Shown here one piece after another: positions 27,860 through 38,021 of a stretch of DNA of 64,000 nt. The position numbers and the translations under genes are program-made. The number at the start of each line of letters is the position of its first letter. The first letter of the stretch is position 1. The DNA comes from Marivirga arenosa (GTDB taxonomy: Bacteria; Bacteroidota; Bacteroidia; Cytophagales; Cyclobacteriaceae). The stretch spans positions 560,001 through 624,000 of the forward strand of contig NZ_CP129970.2 in assembly GCF_030503895.2 (NCBI RefSeq), in the 5' to 3' direction. Under the pieces are notes generated by a model. The model searched no databases and was not told the DNA's origin. It was given only the letters and a program-made list of their open reading frames with translations.

Positions 27860-28384
27860 TTAAAATTTCTTTTCGTTTATTTCTATAGCGCCTGATTCTT
27901 TCAAAATAGCATTTAATTCATCTGCTGATTTTGAATTCTTAGCTAAATCGATTGCCATAACATGCTTATCATCAGTGCTTCGAATATCATATATTCTTGG
28001 CTTTCCGTAAGGTTTAAGGTTACTGATTACAAAGAAAGTACCTACCATACCAAAAGCAGCTAATAATACTGTTACCTCAAAACCTACAGGTACAAAAGAA
28101 GGTATTGCTATATAATCTTTACCTCCGATAATCATTGGCCAGTCAATTCCCATCATATAGATCATCATTAAGAAAGCCAAGCAGGTACCTGTGATACCAA
28201 ACAAGAAGGCAGCTATGGAAATTCTAGAACGCTTATATCCTAATTCATCATCTAAACCATGAACAGGATATGGCGTATAACACTCATGAATATTTACATC
28301 GCTTCCACGAACCTTTTTTACAGCATTTAATAATACTGATTCATCATCAAAGATTCCTACGATAAAGTTTTTACCGCTTTCCAT
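27860..28384 (-). CDS. actD: Alternative complex III membrane subunit ActD
   Basis: A 174-residue protein (DUF3341) with a soluble N-terminal part that begins 'NFIVGIFDDESVLLNAVKKVR', two membrane helices at about 60-80 and 100-120, and a cytoplasmic tail. DUF3341 is the ActD family. Its 'HGLDDELGYKRSRI' segment is typical. It lies 2 bases after actC. It binds no cofactor and is thought to brace the ActC/ActF membrane core. Confidence 0.9.
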   Translation of the reverse strand: MESGKNFIVGIFDDESVLLNAVKKVRGSDVNIHECYTPYPVHGLDDELGYKRSRISIAAFLFGITGTCLAFLMMIYMMGIDWPMIIGGKDYIAIPSFVPVGFEVTVLLAAFGMVGTFFVISNLKPYGKPRIYDIRSTDDKHVMAIDLAKNSKSADELNAILKESGAIEINEKKF

Positions 28385-28386
28385 AA

Positions 28387-29760
28387 TTATTTCTTGTTTT
28401 CAATTTCACCTGAACTAGATTTCAATACTGATTTTACCTCTGCCATATTAATCACTGGGAAGAATTTAGCAAAAGAGAAGAACAGTGTAAAGAATAACCC
28501 AAAACTGAATAGGTAGATCCCCATATCATAAATAGTTGGGCTAAACATTGCCCATGATGATGGAAGGTAATCTCTATGCAGAGAGGTTACAATAATTACA
28601 AAACGCTCGAACCACATACCAATATTTACTACAATAGATAGTATGAATGTAGCTACTAAGCTTGTTCTAATTTTCTTAAACCAGAATAACTGAGGTGAAA
28701 TCACATTACAAGTCATCATTGACCAATATGCCCACCAGTAAGGACCAGTTGCTCTGTTTAAGAAAGCATATTGCTCATACTGAACACCTGAATACCAAGC
28801 CATGAAAAGCTCTGTAATGTAGGCTACCCCTACAATAGAACCTGTAATCATGATAATGATGTTCATTAACTCAATATGATTAATCGTAATGTAGTCTTCT
28901 AGATTATAAACTTTTCTTGTTACCAACATTAAGGTTAGTACCATGGCAAAACCTGAGAAAATCGCCCCTGCAACGAAATATGGAGGGAAGATAGTGGTAT
29001 GCCATCCTGGAATTACTGAGGTAGCAAAGTCAAAGGATACAATGGTGTGAACTGAAAGTACTAAAGGTGTAGCAAGACCTGCTAATACTAATGAAACCGT
29101 TTCATATCTCTGCCATGTTTTAGCAGCTCCATCCCATCCAAAACTTAATGCTCCGTATATCGCTTTAGAAATTTTGTTAGTTGCTCTGTCTCTTATAGTA
29201 GCAAAGTCAGGAATCAAACCAATATACCAGAATACTAAAGAAACTGAGAAATATGTTGAGATGGCAAAGAAATCCCATAATAACGGAGAATGGAAGTTAA
29301 CCCATAATGACCCCCAAGTATTTGGAATTGGAACGAACCAATAAAAACTTAACCATGGTCTTCCTGTGTGAATTAATGGGAACAATAAGGCACAGATTAC
29401 TGCGAAAATAGTCATCGCCTCTGCTGCTCTGTTAATTGAAGTTCTCCATTTCTGACGGAATAAAAGTAGAACGGCAGAAATCAAGGTTCCTGCGTGACCG
29501 ATACCAACCCACCATACGAAGTTGGTGATATCCCATGCCCATCCTACAGTTTTATTAAGACCCCACATTCCGATTCCATCCCAAAGGGTAATCGCTAATG
29601 CGTAACCTCCTGTAAATAATGCACCCAAAGAAACTACCATTGCCGTCATCCATTTCGGATTTGGCTTAGCCTCTACGTGCCTACAGATATCATGAGATAC
29701 ATCATGATATGTCTTATTTCCTGTTACTAATACTTCTCTTACTGGTGAAGTGACTTCCAT
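28387..29760 (-). CDS. actC: Alternative complex III quinol-binding subunit ActC (NrfD-like)
   Basis: A 457-residue NrfD/PsrC-family membrane protein with ten predicted helices. It resembles ActC of Rhodothermus and Flavobacterium in length and in segments such as '[35 protein letters not shown]'-type sequence near residue 85-120. It holds the menaquinol oxidation site and passes electrons to the iron-sulfur clusters of ActB. It starts at ATG, 17 bases after actB, and is followed directly by actD. Confidence 0.92.
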   Translation of the reverse strand: MEVTSPVREVLVTGNKTYHDVSHDICRHVEAKPNPKWMTAMVVSLGALFTGGYALAITLWDGIGMWGLNKTVGWAWDITNFVWWVGIGHAGTLISAVLLLFRQKWRTSINRAAEAMTIFAVICALLFPLIHTGRPWLSFYWFVPIPNTWGSLWVNFHSPLLWDFFAISTYFSVSLVFWYIGLIPDFATIRDRATNKISKAIYGALSFGWDGAAKTWQRYETVSLVLAGLATPLVLSVHTIVSFDFATSVIPGWHTTIFPPYFVAGAIFSGFAMVLTLMLVTRKVYNLEDYITINHIELMNIIIMITGSIVGVAYITELFMAWYSGVQYEQYAFLNRATGPYWWAYWSMMTCNVISPQLFWFKKIRTSLVATFILSIVVNIGMWFERFVIIVTSLHRDYLPSSWAMFSPTIYDMGIYLFSFGLFFTLFFSFAKFFPVINMAEVKSVLKSSSGEIENKK

Positions 29761-29777
29761 ATTGCTACTTTATTAAA

Positions 29778-32700
29778 TTAAGCCTTAGTATTTACTTTAT
29801 CTTTATTTCTAATTTTGGTCATGTACCAAACGTTAGGTGCTACACGTAACTCTTCCAACACATGGTAGGCACGCTCTTCATTCACCTCTTTAATTGGTTC
29901 GTCATTACGCTCTTTCAATTTCAAGTATTTAGAAATTGCAGAGTTTTCATTATTTAAGTCTCCGAAAACGATAGCATCAGAAGGACAAGCTGAAGCACAA
30001 GCTGTGTTCACATCTTTATCTTCGATTTGTCTCTTCTCTTTCTTAGCTTTTAACTTACCAGCCTGGATTCTTTGAATACACATAGAGCATTTTTCCATAA
30101 CTCCACGAGAACGAACCGTTACATCTGGGTTTAATACCATTTTACCTAGGTCATTATTCATGGCCATGTTCTTATCGAACTTAGTATTATCATGGTATTT
30201 GAACCAGTTGAATCTTCTTACTTTATAAGGACAGTTGTTAGCACAATATCTTGTACCCACACATCTGTTATAAGTCATTTGATTAAGACCTTCTGAACTG
30301 TGGGTAGTTGCCGCAACTGGACATACCGTTTCACAAGGTGCATTATTACAATGCTGACACATCATTGGTTGGAAAGTAACCTCTGGATTTTCAGCTGCTT
30401 TCTCTAATCCTGCTGTATCATCTGGAGCCGCATCAGAGCTATAGTAACGGTCAACACGCATCCACTGCATATCTCTTCTCATTACTACCTCTTCTTTACC
30501 AACAACTGGAATGTTATTTTCTGATTGACATGCAATTGTACATGCAGCGCAACCTGTACATGAATTCAAGTCAATTGCTAATCCCCAATGGTGGTTATTA
30601 TATTTGTGACCATTCCAAAGTGTTAACTTAGATGGTTTTACTTTTCCTTTACTGGTTTCAATATGAGGTTGGAAATCTCTTGTCCAATCCTTTTTCTTAT
30701 AGTCCTCTAATAAAGCCTCTTGAATTACAGTCTCACGCCCCATGAAGGTTTGGTGAGTCTGAGTTTGAGCTAATTGGTAATCACCTGCTGTTCCTTCAAC
30801 ATTAACACCTGAAGTTACAGCATAATAATTAGCTCCATTTAAGCTTCCTACTAAAGGATATACATCAAATCCAACACCATTGGCTACTTTTCCTGCCATT
30901 TTTCTACCGTAACCTAAAGCTAAACCGATAGTGCCATTTGCTTGACCTGGCTGAACTAATGCAGGAACTTCCATTGATTGGCCATTAATGTTAAGTTTGA
31001 TTAACGAAGTTTTACCTTCAAAAATCTTAATACCTAACTCATTAGCCATTTTTTGAGAGATAGTAGCATAGTTATCCCAAGTTGCTTTTGAAATTGGATC
31101 AGGTAATTCTTGTAACCACGGGTTATTTGCCTGACGACCATCTCCAATAGATACTTTTTGGTAAAGTGCTACTTCTAAGCCTGTGTTATTTGGCTTATAA
31201 TTTTTATTTATTCTCGATGCAACTGCAGAAAAGTTAACATCTTGGGTGCTTAACTCATTACTTTCTAAATCATAAGTGAATACACCATCATATAATACTT
31301 TATCCCAGAAGATGTCAAATGTTGGCTCTTGACCAGTGTAATGAGCATCTTCCCAATTCTTTCTTAAGAAGTTATAGTATTCTTGTTTGTTACCTGACCA
31401 AGTAAGGAAACTGTCCTGAGCTTGGCGAGTTTTGAATAATGGTGAAATAGTAGGCTGTGCTAAGCTTAACTCTCCTATTTTTGGTTCTGCATCATTCCAT
31501 GACTCTAAGAAGTGATGATCTGGAGCTACATATTTTACTATAGCTGCGGTTTCATCTTTTCTGTCAGAAGTAGAAACTGTTAAAGAAACTTTAGATAAAG
31601 CTTTTGTTAACTCCTCTCCCATTCCTGAATCATAAACAGGATTGGCGTTATAGAAGATAACTGCTTTTATACTACCAGAATTAGCATCCTTAATCATTTG
31701 ATTGAAATCTGCCTCATTACCTTTTCTTGCATTTGAGTAATGCGCTAGGTCAATGGTAGTACCGTAATTATTTAGCATGTTATTGATACCGTTCACTAAC
31801 ATTTGAACATCTGCATCATTTGAACCAGAAACTACAATTGAATTTCCTTTTGCTGCTACTAAATCTTTTGCTGCTTTTGCAATATTCGCTACATCAACTT
31901 TAGTAGCAGAAACACCACTATTACCAGTTAACTTTGCTACTTCATTGAATAAAGCAGCGACTGCTAATCCTTCTTGAGAAGGTTTGATTGGCGTTCTATA
32001 ATCTGCGTTAGAACCAGTTAATGAAAGATTACTTTCAAATTGGTAATGACGAGACATGTTTTTATTCTCAGCATTAACCTTTCTAGTTTTACTATATTGC
32101 TTAGTGTGTTCGATTGGAGAAACCCAAGTACCTAAGAAATCAGCACCAAAACTTACGATAGTTTTTGCTTTACTGAAATCATATGAAGGCACAGCTCTTA
32201 GTCCGAACATAGCCTCATTAGCTGCTAACATTCCATTTTGAGATACAGCATCATACATGATGTGCTCTGTATTTCCATATTTAGCTGCTAATTCTTCAAT
32301 CGCTTTTAAAGTAGAAGGAGAATTTACTGTATTAGATACAATTCTGATTTGTCCTCCTGCATCACTAATCGCTTGAAGCTGACTAGTAACTTCTTTATCT
32401 AAAGTAGCCCAGTCAGTATTTTTACCTTCTTTTAATGGCCCTCTTAATCTCTCTTGATCGTATAATGAAAGAACTGAAGCTTCTACCTGAGCATTAACAC
32501 CGCCTTGAGTGATAGAAGATTTTTTGTTTCCTTCAATTTTGATAGGTCTTCCTTCTCTAGTCTTAACTACAACACTAGCATAATCACCACCTACTGAATA
32601 CGTAGAGGCATAGTAATTAGGAATACCCGGATCTACATCAACCGGTTTATTTAAATAAGGGATTGCTTTTCTTACAGGTGCTTCACAAGCCGCTAAAGAA

Positions 32701-32882
32701 GCTGCTGCCACACCAAACCCCATCATTTTTAAGAAATCTCTCCTGGAAGTATTTCCTCCATTAGATTCTTTTTTATCATTGATTGGTAAGTACTCAGGAA
32801 ATTCCTTTTCCGCATTTTTAACAAATGACGGATCATTCGTTAATTGTTCAGTTCCTTTCCAATATGTTTTTTGATCACTCAT
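29778..32882 (-). CDS. actB: Alternative complex III iron-sulfur subunit ActB (fused ActB1/ActB2)
   Basis: A 1034-residue periplasmic protein. It carries a Tat signal with Arg47-Arg48 (SRRDFLK), a long molybdopterin-oxidoreductase-like domain (about 80-760) that lacks clear cofactor ligands as in other ActB proteins, and a C-terminal ferredoxin domain (about 770-975). The ferredoxin part has four Cys clusters: CTGCAAC, CQHCNNAPC with CP, CVGTRYCANNCP, and CSMC with CASACP. Together these could hold three [4Fe-4S] and one [3Fe-4S] cluster. It wires quinol oxidation to the hemes of ActA. Confidence 0.93.
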   Translation of the reverse strand: MSDQKTYWKGTEQLTNDPSFVKNAEKEFPEYLPINDKKESNGGNTSRRDFLKMMGFGVAAASLAACEAPVRKAIPYLNKPVDVDPGIPNYYASTYSVGGDYASVVVKTREGRPIKIEGNKKSSITQGGVNAQVEASVLSLYDQERLRGPLKEGKNTDWATLDKEVTSQLQAISDAGGQIRIVSNTVNSPSTLKAIEELAAKYGNTEHIMYDAVSQNGMLAANEAMFGLRAVPSYDFSKAKTIVSFGADFLGTWVSPIEHTKQYSKTRKVNAENKNMSRHYQFESNLSLTGSNADYRTPIKPSQEGLAVAALFNEVAKLTGNSGVSATKVDVANIAKAAKDLVAAKGNSIVVSGSNDADVQMLVNGINNMLNNYGTTIDLAHYSNARKGNEADFNQMIKDANSGSIKAVIFYNANPVYDSGMGEELTKALSKVSLTVSTSDRKDETAAIVKYVAPDHHFLESWNDAEPKIGELSLAQPTISPLFKTRQAQDSFLTWSGNKQEYYNFLRKNWEDAHYTGQEPTFDIFWDKVLYDGVFTYDLESNELSTQDVNFSAVASRINKNYKPNNTGLEVALYQKVSIGDGRQANNPWLQELPDPISKATWDNYATISQKMANELGIKIFEGKTSLIKLNINGQSMEVPALVQPGQANGTIGLALGYGRKMAGKVANGVGFDVYPLVGSLNGANYYAVTSGVNVEGTAGDYQLAQTQTHQTFMGRETVIQEALLEDYKKKDWTRDFQPHIETSKGKVKPSKLTLWNGHKYNNHHWGLAIDLNSCTGCAACTIACQSENNIPVVGKEEVVMRRDMQWMRVDRYYSSDAAPDDTAGLEKAAENPEVTFQPMMCQHCNNAPCETVCPVAATTHSSEGLNQMTYNRCVGTRYCANNCPYKVRRFNWFKYHDNTKFDKNMAMNNDLGKMVLNPDVTVRSRGVMEKCSMCIQRIQAGKLKAKKEKRQIEDKDVNTACASACPSDAIVFGDLNNENSAISKYLKLKERNDEPIKEVNEERAYHVLEELRVAPNVWYMTKIRNKDKVNTKA

Positions 32883-32917
32883 ATCTATGATTAATGAAGT
32901 CGATTAAATTCTTTTAA

Positions 32918-34210
32918 TTAATAATGACACTTAGAACACTCTAAACCACCTATGTCAACAACTTTTAAGTCGCCACCATCATGAGCTTTTACTAAGTCAT
33001 CGTAATATGCATTTCCCTTAGCATTTACTTTAGTTTCTCTGTGACAGTTTATACACCATCCCATTGTTAATGTATTCCATTGCTTTACAACAGCCATTTC
33101 CTCAATAGGGCCATGACAAGTTTGACACTCAATTTCACCCACATTAACGTGTTGAGAGTGATTAAAATAAGCTAAATCTGGAAGATTGTGAACTCTTACC
33201 CACTCTATAGGCTTCACATTATCACCATACTCTCCAGTTTCAGGATTATAGTCAATTGCTTTATAAATTTTAGCAATTTCTTTTGATTCAGTTTTAATAG
33301 CTGAGTGACAGTTCATACAGATATTCGCTGAAGGAATATTGGCACTCTTACTAATCATAACACCAGTATGGCAATATTGGCATTCGATTTCGTACTGTCC
33401 AGCATGTATTTCGTGAGAGAATGCAATTGGTTGTGTTGGTTGATAACCTTGTTGTACACCAACTGTATATAAACCATCAATTACTGTTTTGGCAACAATT
33501 GCTGTGAATATAAATATAACAAAGAACAAGAAACCATTGCTTCTTACTAATTGATTGAAATTAACTTTTTGATTTACATACTCCTTATCTCTATCATCAA
33601 TATCTTCCTTCTGATTGATGAAACGAGTAAGTACTGTAACAATAAGTACTAAGACGATGAGAATCAGTACTAAAACAATTACAAAACCAACAATAATAAT
33701 GGTTAAGTATTCGGAAGGAATGCCTCCCCCACCTGCAGTTGCAGCTTCACCATCAGCAGTTGCTGCATCAGCAGTTGCTGCTTGTGGTGGATTATCAGTT
33801 TGATATTTGATATAACCTAAGATGTTCTTAATTTCTTCATCCGCGAAATAAGAAAAACTAGGCATTACTGTTTTACCGTATTCATTGTAAAGGTTAACAG
33901 CGTATTCATCACCGCTCTGAATTACTTTCTGAGAATTCTTGATAAAACCAATTAACCAAGGAATATCTCTTCTTTCGTAAACATTTTTAAGCGCAGGACC
34001 AACCATTTTATTTTGGACCTGGTGACAAACAGCACAATTACCATTGAATAATTCTTCACCATTTGCAATAGCTTCTTCACTTGTAGGTAATTCATCTGCC
34101 TGCGAAAAAGCATGATTTGGCAATGATAAGAAACTCACTAGTAGGAATGCTATAAAAGATAAGCGAGTAATATACGTTTTCAAGGACATATTTATTTGTT
34201 CATTTAGCAT
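32918..34210 (-). CDS. actA: Alternative complex III multiheme cytochrome ActA with extra N-terminal heme domain
   Basis: A 430-residue protein with six CxxCH sites. CAVCH (59-63) lies in an N-terminal class I cytochrome c domain. Two membrane helices follow (about 168-196 and 224-247), then five sites form the pentaheme ActA domain: 277-281, 298-302, 362-366, 386-390 and 425-429. The N-terminal heme domain may replace the cytochrome c absent from CoxB. The ATG at 34210 is used; an in-frame ATG at 34189 gives a shorter signal peptide and is a fair alternative. First gene of the act-cox operon, with a promoter just upstream. Confidence 0.9.
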   Translation of the reverse strand: MLNEQINMSLKTYITRLSFIAFLLVSFLSLPNHAFSQADELPTSEEAIANGEELFNGNCAVCHQVQNKMVGPALKNVYERRDIPWLIGFIKNSQKVIQSGDEYAVNLYNEYGKTVMPSFSYFADEEIKNILGYIKYQTDNPPQAATADAATADGEAATAGGGGIPSEYLTIIIVGFVIVLVLILIVLVLIVTVLTRFINQKEDIDDRDKEYVNQKVNFNQLVRSNGFLFFVIFIFTAIVAKTVIDGLYTVGVQQGYQPTQPIAFSHEIHAGQYEIECQYCHTGVMISKSANIPSANICMNCHSAIKTESKEIAKIYKAIDYNPETGEYGDNVKPIEWVRVHNLPDLAYFNHSQHVNVGEIECQTCHGPIEEMAVVKQWNTLTMGWCINCHRETKVNAKGNAYYDDLVKAHDGGDLKVVDIGGLECSKCHY

Positions 34211-34237
34211 CTGGGAACACCAATTATTAATTGGCTA

Positions 34238-34268
34238 CAAATCTACTGCCCAAAGCCATTATTTCAAA
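34238..34268 (-). promoter_or_regulatory. Bacteroidota-type promoter of the act-cox operon
   Basis: On the minus strand TTTG (34268-34265) is followed after exactly 19 bases by TAGATTTG (34245-34238). This fits the primary sigma consensus TTTG, 17-23 bases, TAnnTTTG. Initiation near 34231 would leave a 20-base leader to the ATG at 34210. A second isolated TAnnTTTG match lies at 34289-34282, without a -33 box. Confidence 0.6.
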
Positions 34269-34289
34269 TACATTTACTACACAAATTTA

Positions 34290-34750
34290 GCCTTTTATTA
34301 TACAGAATTAAAAATAAGGGGTTAAATATCTGATAAACAGTATTTTAAAAGTTTTTGCAGGTTGCTTTATCAGCTAATTTAGAAAAATTATAAATAACGA
34401 TACTGTTGAACTTTTTCCCACGATTAAGCTCATTATATTAGACGCTCCATGTAACTAAAAGCTAAAAAATTAGAGTAAAACAATCATACTGTAGAAGATG
34501 CGAAAATCCAATCAATATCAATTAATTCATTTAAAATACTGAATACTAAATTCTTACCCTATACATGTATATACATTAAAAACAAATGAAAATACGTTTA
34601 AGCTTTCTTAAAATTCCCTAAACAAGACTAAGATTCATGTAATAAATACGATTTAATACAAATTAGCAACCTCATTTAAAATCAGATTATTTTCAACATT
34701 CACGCTGTGAATCAGTATATAAATTGTAGTAAACAAAACGAATCACTTTT
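34290..34750. other. Divergent intergenic region, no gene seen
   Basis: About 460 very AT-rich bases between the act promoter and the aldo/keto reductase. All frames are closed at short intervals. No TAnnTTTG element was found near the reductase start, so its promoter is not assigned. Confidence 0.4.
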
Positions 34751-35701
34751 ATGAAAATATTAACTTTTAGAAATGGAGACATATTACCTGCTTTAGGACT
34801 TGGGACTTGGAAGTCTGAGCCAGGTGAAGTTTACAATGCCGTATTAGAAGCTATAAAAGCAGGCTATAGACATATTGATTGTGCATATATATATGGAAAT
34901 GAAAAAGAAATAGGAAACGCTTTGAAAGAAGCATTTGATCAGGGCTTATGCACAAGAGATGAAATTTTTATCACTTCAAAATTATGGAATAATGCGCATT
35001 TACCTGAAGATGTAGAGGCTGGATTACAGCAAACTTTAAAAGACCTTCAATTAGACTATCTGGATTTATATTTAATGCACTGGCCTATTGCTCAAAAACC
35101 TGAATCTCAATTTCCAAAAAGTGGTGATGACTTCTTAAGTGCTGAGGTTGCCCCTATCGAAAAAACTTGGACTGCCATGGAAAAGCTTGTAGAAAAAGGT
35201 TTAAGCAAACATATTGGAGTAGCCAACTTCAATATCAAAAATTTAGAAAGAATAAATAAAAATGCTTCTATAAAGGTAGAAATGAATCAGGTTGAACTCC
35301 ATCCTCATTTGGTGCAGGAGGATTTAGTGAGTTATTGCCAAGAGCATGATATTTTAGTTACTGCTTATTCCCCATTAGGTTCAAAAGATAGAGCTAGTCA
35401 AATGAAAAAGGATGATGAGCCTAACTTATTTGAATTAGAAGCAGTTAAAGAAATTGCTGGAAAATATGACAAAACGCCTGCGCAGATCTTGATTGCATTT
35501 GCTCTAAATAGAGGAATATCAGTTATTCCAAAATCAACCAATGCGGGTAGAATTAAGCAAAACCTGGAAGCAGCTGAAATTAATTTAACAGAAGATGAAG
35601 TGAACAAAATCAGCCTGACAGATACCAACTACCGATTCGTAGATGGTAGCTTCTGGACTCAAGAAGGATCTCCATATACTATGGAATATTTGTGGGGTTA
35701 A
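34751..35701 (+). CDS. Aldo/keto reductase
   Basis: A 316-residue AKR-family (beta/alpha)8-barrel oxidoreductase. The full catalytic tetrad is in place: Asp43, Tyr48, Lys77 and His110 (in LMHWP). The late 'IPKSTNAGRIKQN' segment binds the NADPH phosphate. It reduces aldehydes or ketones; the substrate is not predictable. Monocistronic, starting at ATG and ending at a bidirectional terminator shared with the convergent peptidase gene. Confidence 0.9.
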   Translation: MKILTFRNGDILPALGLGTWKSEPGEVYNAVLEAIKAGYRHIDCAYIYGNEKEIGNALKEAFDQGLCTRDEIFITSKLWNNAHLPEDVEAGLQQTLKDLQLDYLDLYLMHWPIAQKPESQFPKSGDDFLSAEVAPIEKTWTAMEKLVEKGLSKHIGVANFNIKNLERINKNASIKVEMNQVELHPHLVQEDLVSYCQEHDILVTAYSPLGSKDRASQMKKDDEPNLFELEAVKEIAGKYDKTPAQILIAFALNRGISVIPKSTNAGRIKQNLEAAEINLTEDEVNKISLTDTNYRFVDGSFWTQEGSPYTMEYLWG

Positions 35702-35733
35702 TTTAATTAGATATAAATAATAATATGGTATTT

Positions 35734-35762
35734 AAAAGCCGATGAAGATTTCATCGGCTTTT
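35734..35762. terminator. Bidirectional rho-independent terminator
   Basis: A perfect 13-bp stem (35734-35746 with 35750-35762, 3-base loop) with core GCCGATGAA and A4/T4 ends, followed by more T residues on the plus strand. It lies between the convergent aldo/keto reductase and S10 peptidase genes and can serve both. Confidence 0.88.
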
Positions 35763-35770
35763 TTATTAAG

Positions 35771-37261
35771 TCAATACTTAGCCGATTTTCCCGTTGGCAA
35801 GGTTTTTTTAATAAATTCTCTTAAATCATCATTCGCAGTTTCTAAATCTGATTTGCGTAGGTACATCATATGCCCACTTCGGTAGCCTTTAAAGCTCATT
35901 CGATCTTTCATTTTGCCACTTGGGTCAATCTGCCACATGGTATATTTCGAGTTGAAATAGGTAGTTGCGCCATCGTAATAACCCGTTTGGAACATCACAT
36001 TTAAATATGGATTTTCAGCCATGGCTTTTCTTAGATTATCACGAGTATTATTATTTTCAAAATCCCAGGGATAAACGGACCCAAACATATTGTATTTAAT
36101 ATCCGTCTTGAATTTTAATTCTTCTCTGATGTAGGAATTGATTGCGGGTGTGAAGGAATGTAGCCAAGAAGTGAGCTCAGCACTGTAATCAGGAGAAACA
36201 CCTGCTTCTGTTTTATCTATTCCTAAATAACGTGAATCTAAGCGACCAATAGTGTAGCCCTTTTCATCACGCAATAACTCTTTCCAGAAAAAGCTAGTAG
36301 GTACATCCAGATTGTGTTGTAATATTGATTCTTTTGATAAACCTGAATAATAAGACATCCTTTCCGCTATAGTTTCCTTTTCTTTTTGAGAAAGAAATCC
36401 TCCTTTAGCTAGGGCTGGCATTAAGCTATTGATAGCAAAATCTTCTGATTCTGGTAAAATTTCCAATAGGTCTTTCGATTGAAGAGCTTCTGGTAATACA
36501 CCATGGTGCCAGGCTGCAGCGGTAAAATATGGGAAGTTTACTACCGATGAAACCGGACTATCTGAATTGATGGCTTTATAATCTGCTGGAGAAACCAGAA
36601 TTACCCCGTTTAAATACATCCATTGTTGCTCTTGAAGAGCTAAGGCTAAACCAGATACACGCGTACCGCCATAGCTCTCCCCTATTAAATACTTTGGGGA
36701 AGTCCATCTTTCATGACGGCTTACAAAAGTGTTTAGCCATTCTGCCAGGTATTTAATATCAGCATTTACTCCAAAAAATTTACCTCTATTTACCTCTTTA
36801 CCCGTTTCAGGGATGGTACGAGAATACCCAGTATTTGCAGGATTAACAAATACAATATCTGCCACATCTAAAATAGAATATGGATTTTCATGAAAGCCAT
36901 AAGGCTGAATAGGATAACCTTCTTCATCAATGTTAAGGATTTTAGGACCCGTATAGGCCACATGCATCCAAACCGAAGCAGAACCCGGACCACCATTAAA
37001 TGAAATCAAAAGTGGTCGGTTTTCATCTTGCACATCTGTTCTTTTATAATAAGTATAAAAAAGTGTAGCGTCTGGCTCTCCCTTTTCATTCCAAACAGGC
37101 TGAGTTCCGGTTGTTGCGCTATAAATAACCTTTTGACCTTCAATAGTAGTAGTATGATTTGTCACAACCATAGTATCAACTGCAATTTTTCGATTTTGAG
37201 CAGCTACTGTAATTCCCAAAAGCAGCAGGCCCACTAATGCTATAGATTTGATATAATTCAT
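35771..37261 (-). CDS. S10 family serine carboxypeptidase, secreted
   Basis: A 496-residue peptidase with a signal peptide (about 1-21). The S10 marks are the oxyanion-hole loop NGGPGSASVW (89-98), the nucleophile Ser196 in GESYGG, and a C-terminal Asp (in YYDGATTY) and His (in SGHMMYL). It is expected to remove C-terminal residues from peptides in the periplasm or outside the cell. Monocistronic, ATG start, ending at the shared terminator. Confidence 0.88.
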   Translation of the reverse strand: MNYIKSIALVGLLLLGITVAAQNRKIAVDTMVVTNHTTTIEGQKVIYSATTGTQPVWNEKGEPDATLFYTYYKRTDVQDENRPLLISFNGGPGSASVWMHVAYTGPKILNIDEEGYPIQPYGFHENPYSILDVADIVFVNPANTGYSRTIPETGKEVNRGKFFGVNADIKYLAEWLNTFVSRHERWTSPKYLIGESYGGTRVSGLALALQEQQWMYLNGVILVSPADYKAINSDSPVSSVVNFPYFTAAAWHHGVLPEALQSKDLLEILPESEDFAINSLMPALAKGGFLSQKEKETIAERMSYYSGLSKESILQHNLDVPTSFFWKELLRDEKGYTIGRLDSRYLGIDKTEAGVSPDYSAELTSWLHSFTPAINSYIREELKFKTDIKYNMFGSVYPWDFENNNTRDNLRKAMAENPYLNVMFQTGYYDGATTYFNSKYTMWQIDPSGKMKDRMSFKGYRSGHMMYLRKSDLETANDDLREFIKKTLPTGKSAKY

Positions 37262-37399
37262 ATTTTATCTGATTATGTTTTTTGCTATAACCTAAAGCTA
37301 AATGAAAGGATTAAATATCAACAGCCAAAATACCATCAGAAGTGATATGAAAGGATTAGTGGTTTAAATACGACTATATGAATAATATATTCATTGAAT

Positions 37400-38020
37400 T
37401 TATATAAGCTTTTGAAAAAGTAAGGCAGTTGAGTAGGCATCTCCCAAAGCAGTATGACGATCTAAAGGATCAATATTGTATCTTTTGAGCAAGGCATCAA
37501 GCGAATAATTTTCAGCTTTAAATTGAATTGGAGGATCATTATTTTGATCTTTTTCAATGGCTAATTCTGCTGTGTCAATTACTTTATTCACTAATCGAAC
37601 GCCAGGAAAACGCTCTGACAAATATCTATTTATTAAACTTATATCGTGTTTCGCATGATGTGCCACTAAAATTGAATTACCTATAAATTTTAAAAAGCTA
37701 AGAAGCGCTGCTTTAATTTCAACCCGGTTCTCTTTTCCAGAAGTCATAATCTCGTGAATATGTACATTTCCTTTCACTCCTGATTTCCCGGTTTCAATAA
37801 AGCAATTGAAAGTTTCATTAACAGAAATGCGATTGTTTTTCATTTTTACTGCTCCGATAGAAAGCAATTGTGCCGATGACACAGAAAGTGAAGAAGACTC
37901 AGTATCGAAAATAACATAGCCTGGTTCATGCGAATCATCTAATTTATTTAAGTTAAAATAATTAAGAATTTCTTCTGGATATTCTGTTTTCGCCTTATTT
38001 TTCCAAAAACTAATTTTCAT
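37400..38020 (-). CDS. DnaQ-like 3'-5' exonuclease (DEDDh)
   Basis: A 206-residue protein with the exonuclease fold of the DNA polymerase III epsilon family. The first motif is DTE (Asp39, Glu41), then Asp126 in HAKHDISL, and His189 with Asp194 in HTALGDAYST; together these give the DEDDh metal ligands. It lies one base after a cNMP/CBS/nucleotidyltransferase protein. The two families are often next to each other in acetate-uptake loci, where their job is not clear. A role in nucleotide signalling or RNA turnover is possible. Confidence 0.82.
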   Translation of the reverse strand: MKISFWKNKAKTEYPEEILNYFNLNKLDDSHEPGYVIFDTESSSLSVSSAQLLSIGAVKMKNNRISVNETFNCFIETGKSGVKGNVHIHEIMTSGKENRVEIKAALLSFLKFIGNSILVAHHAKHDISLINRYLSERFPGVRLVNKVIDTAELAIEKDQNNDPPIQFKAENYSLDALLKRYNIDPLDRHTALGDAYSTALLFQKLI

Positions 38021-38021
38021 T

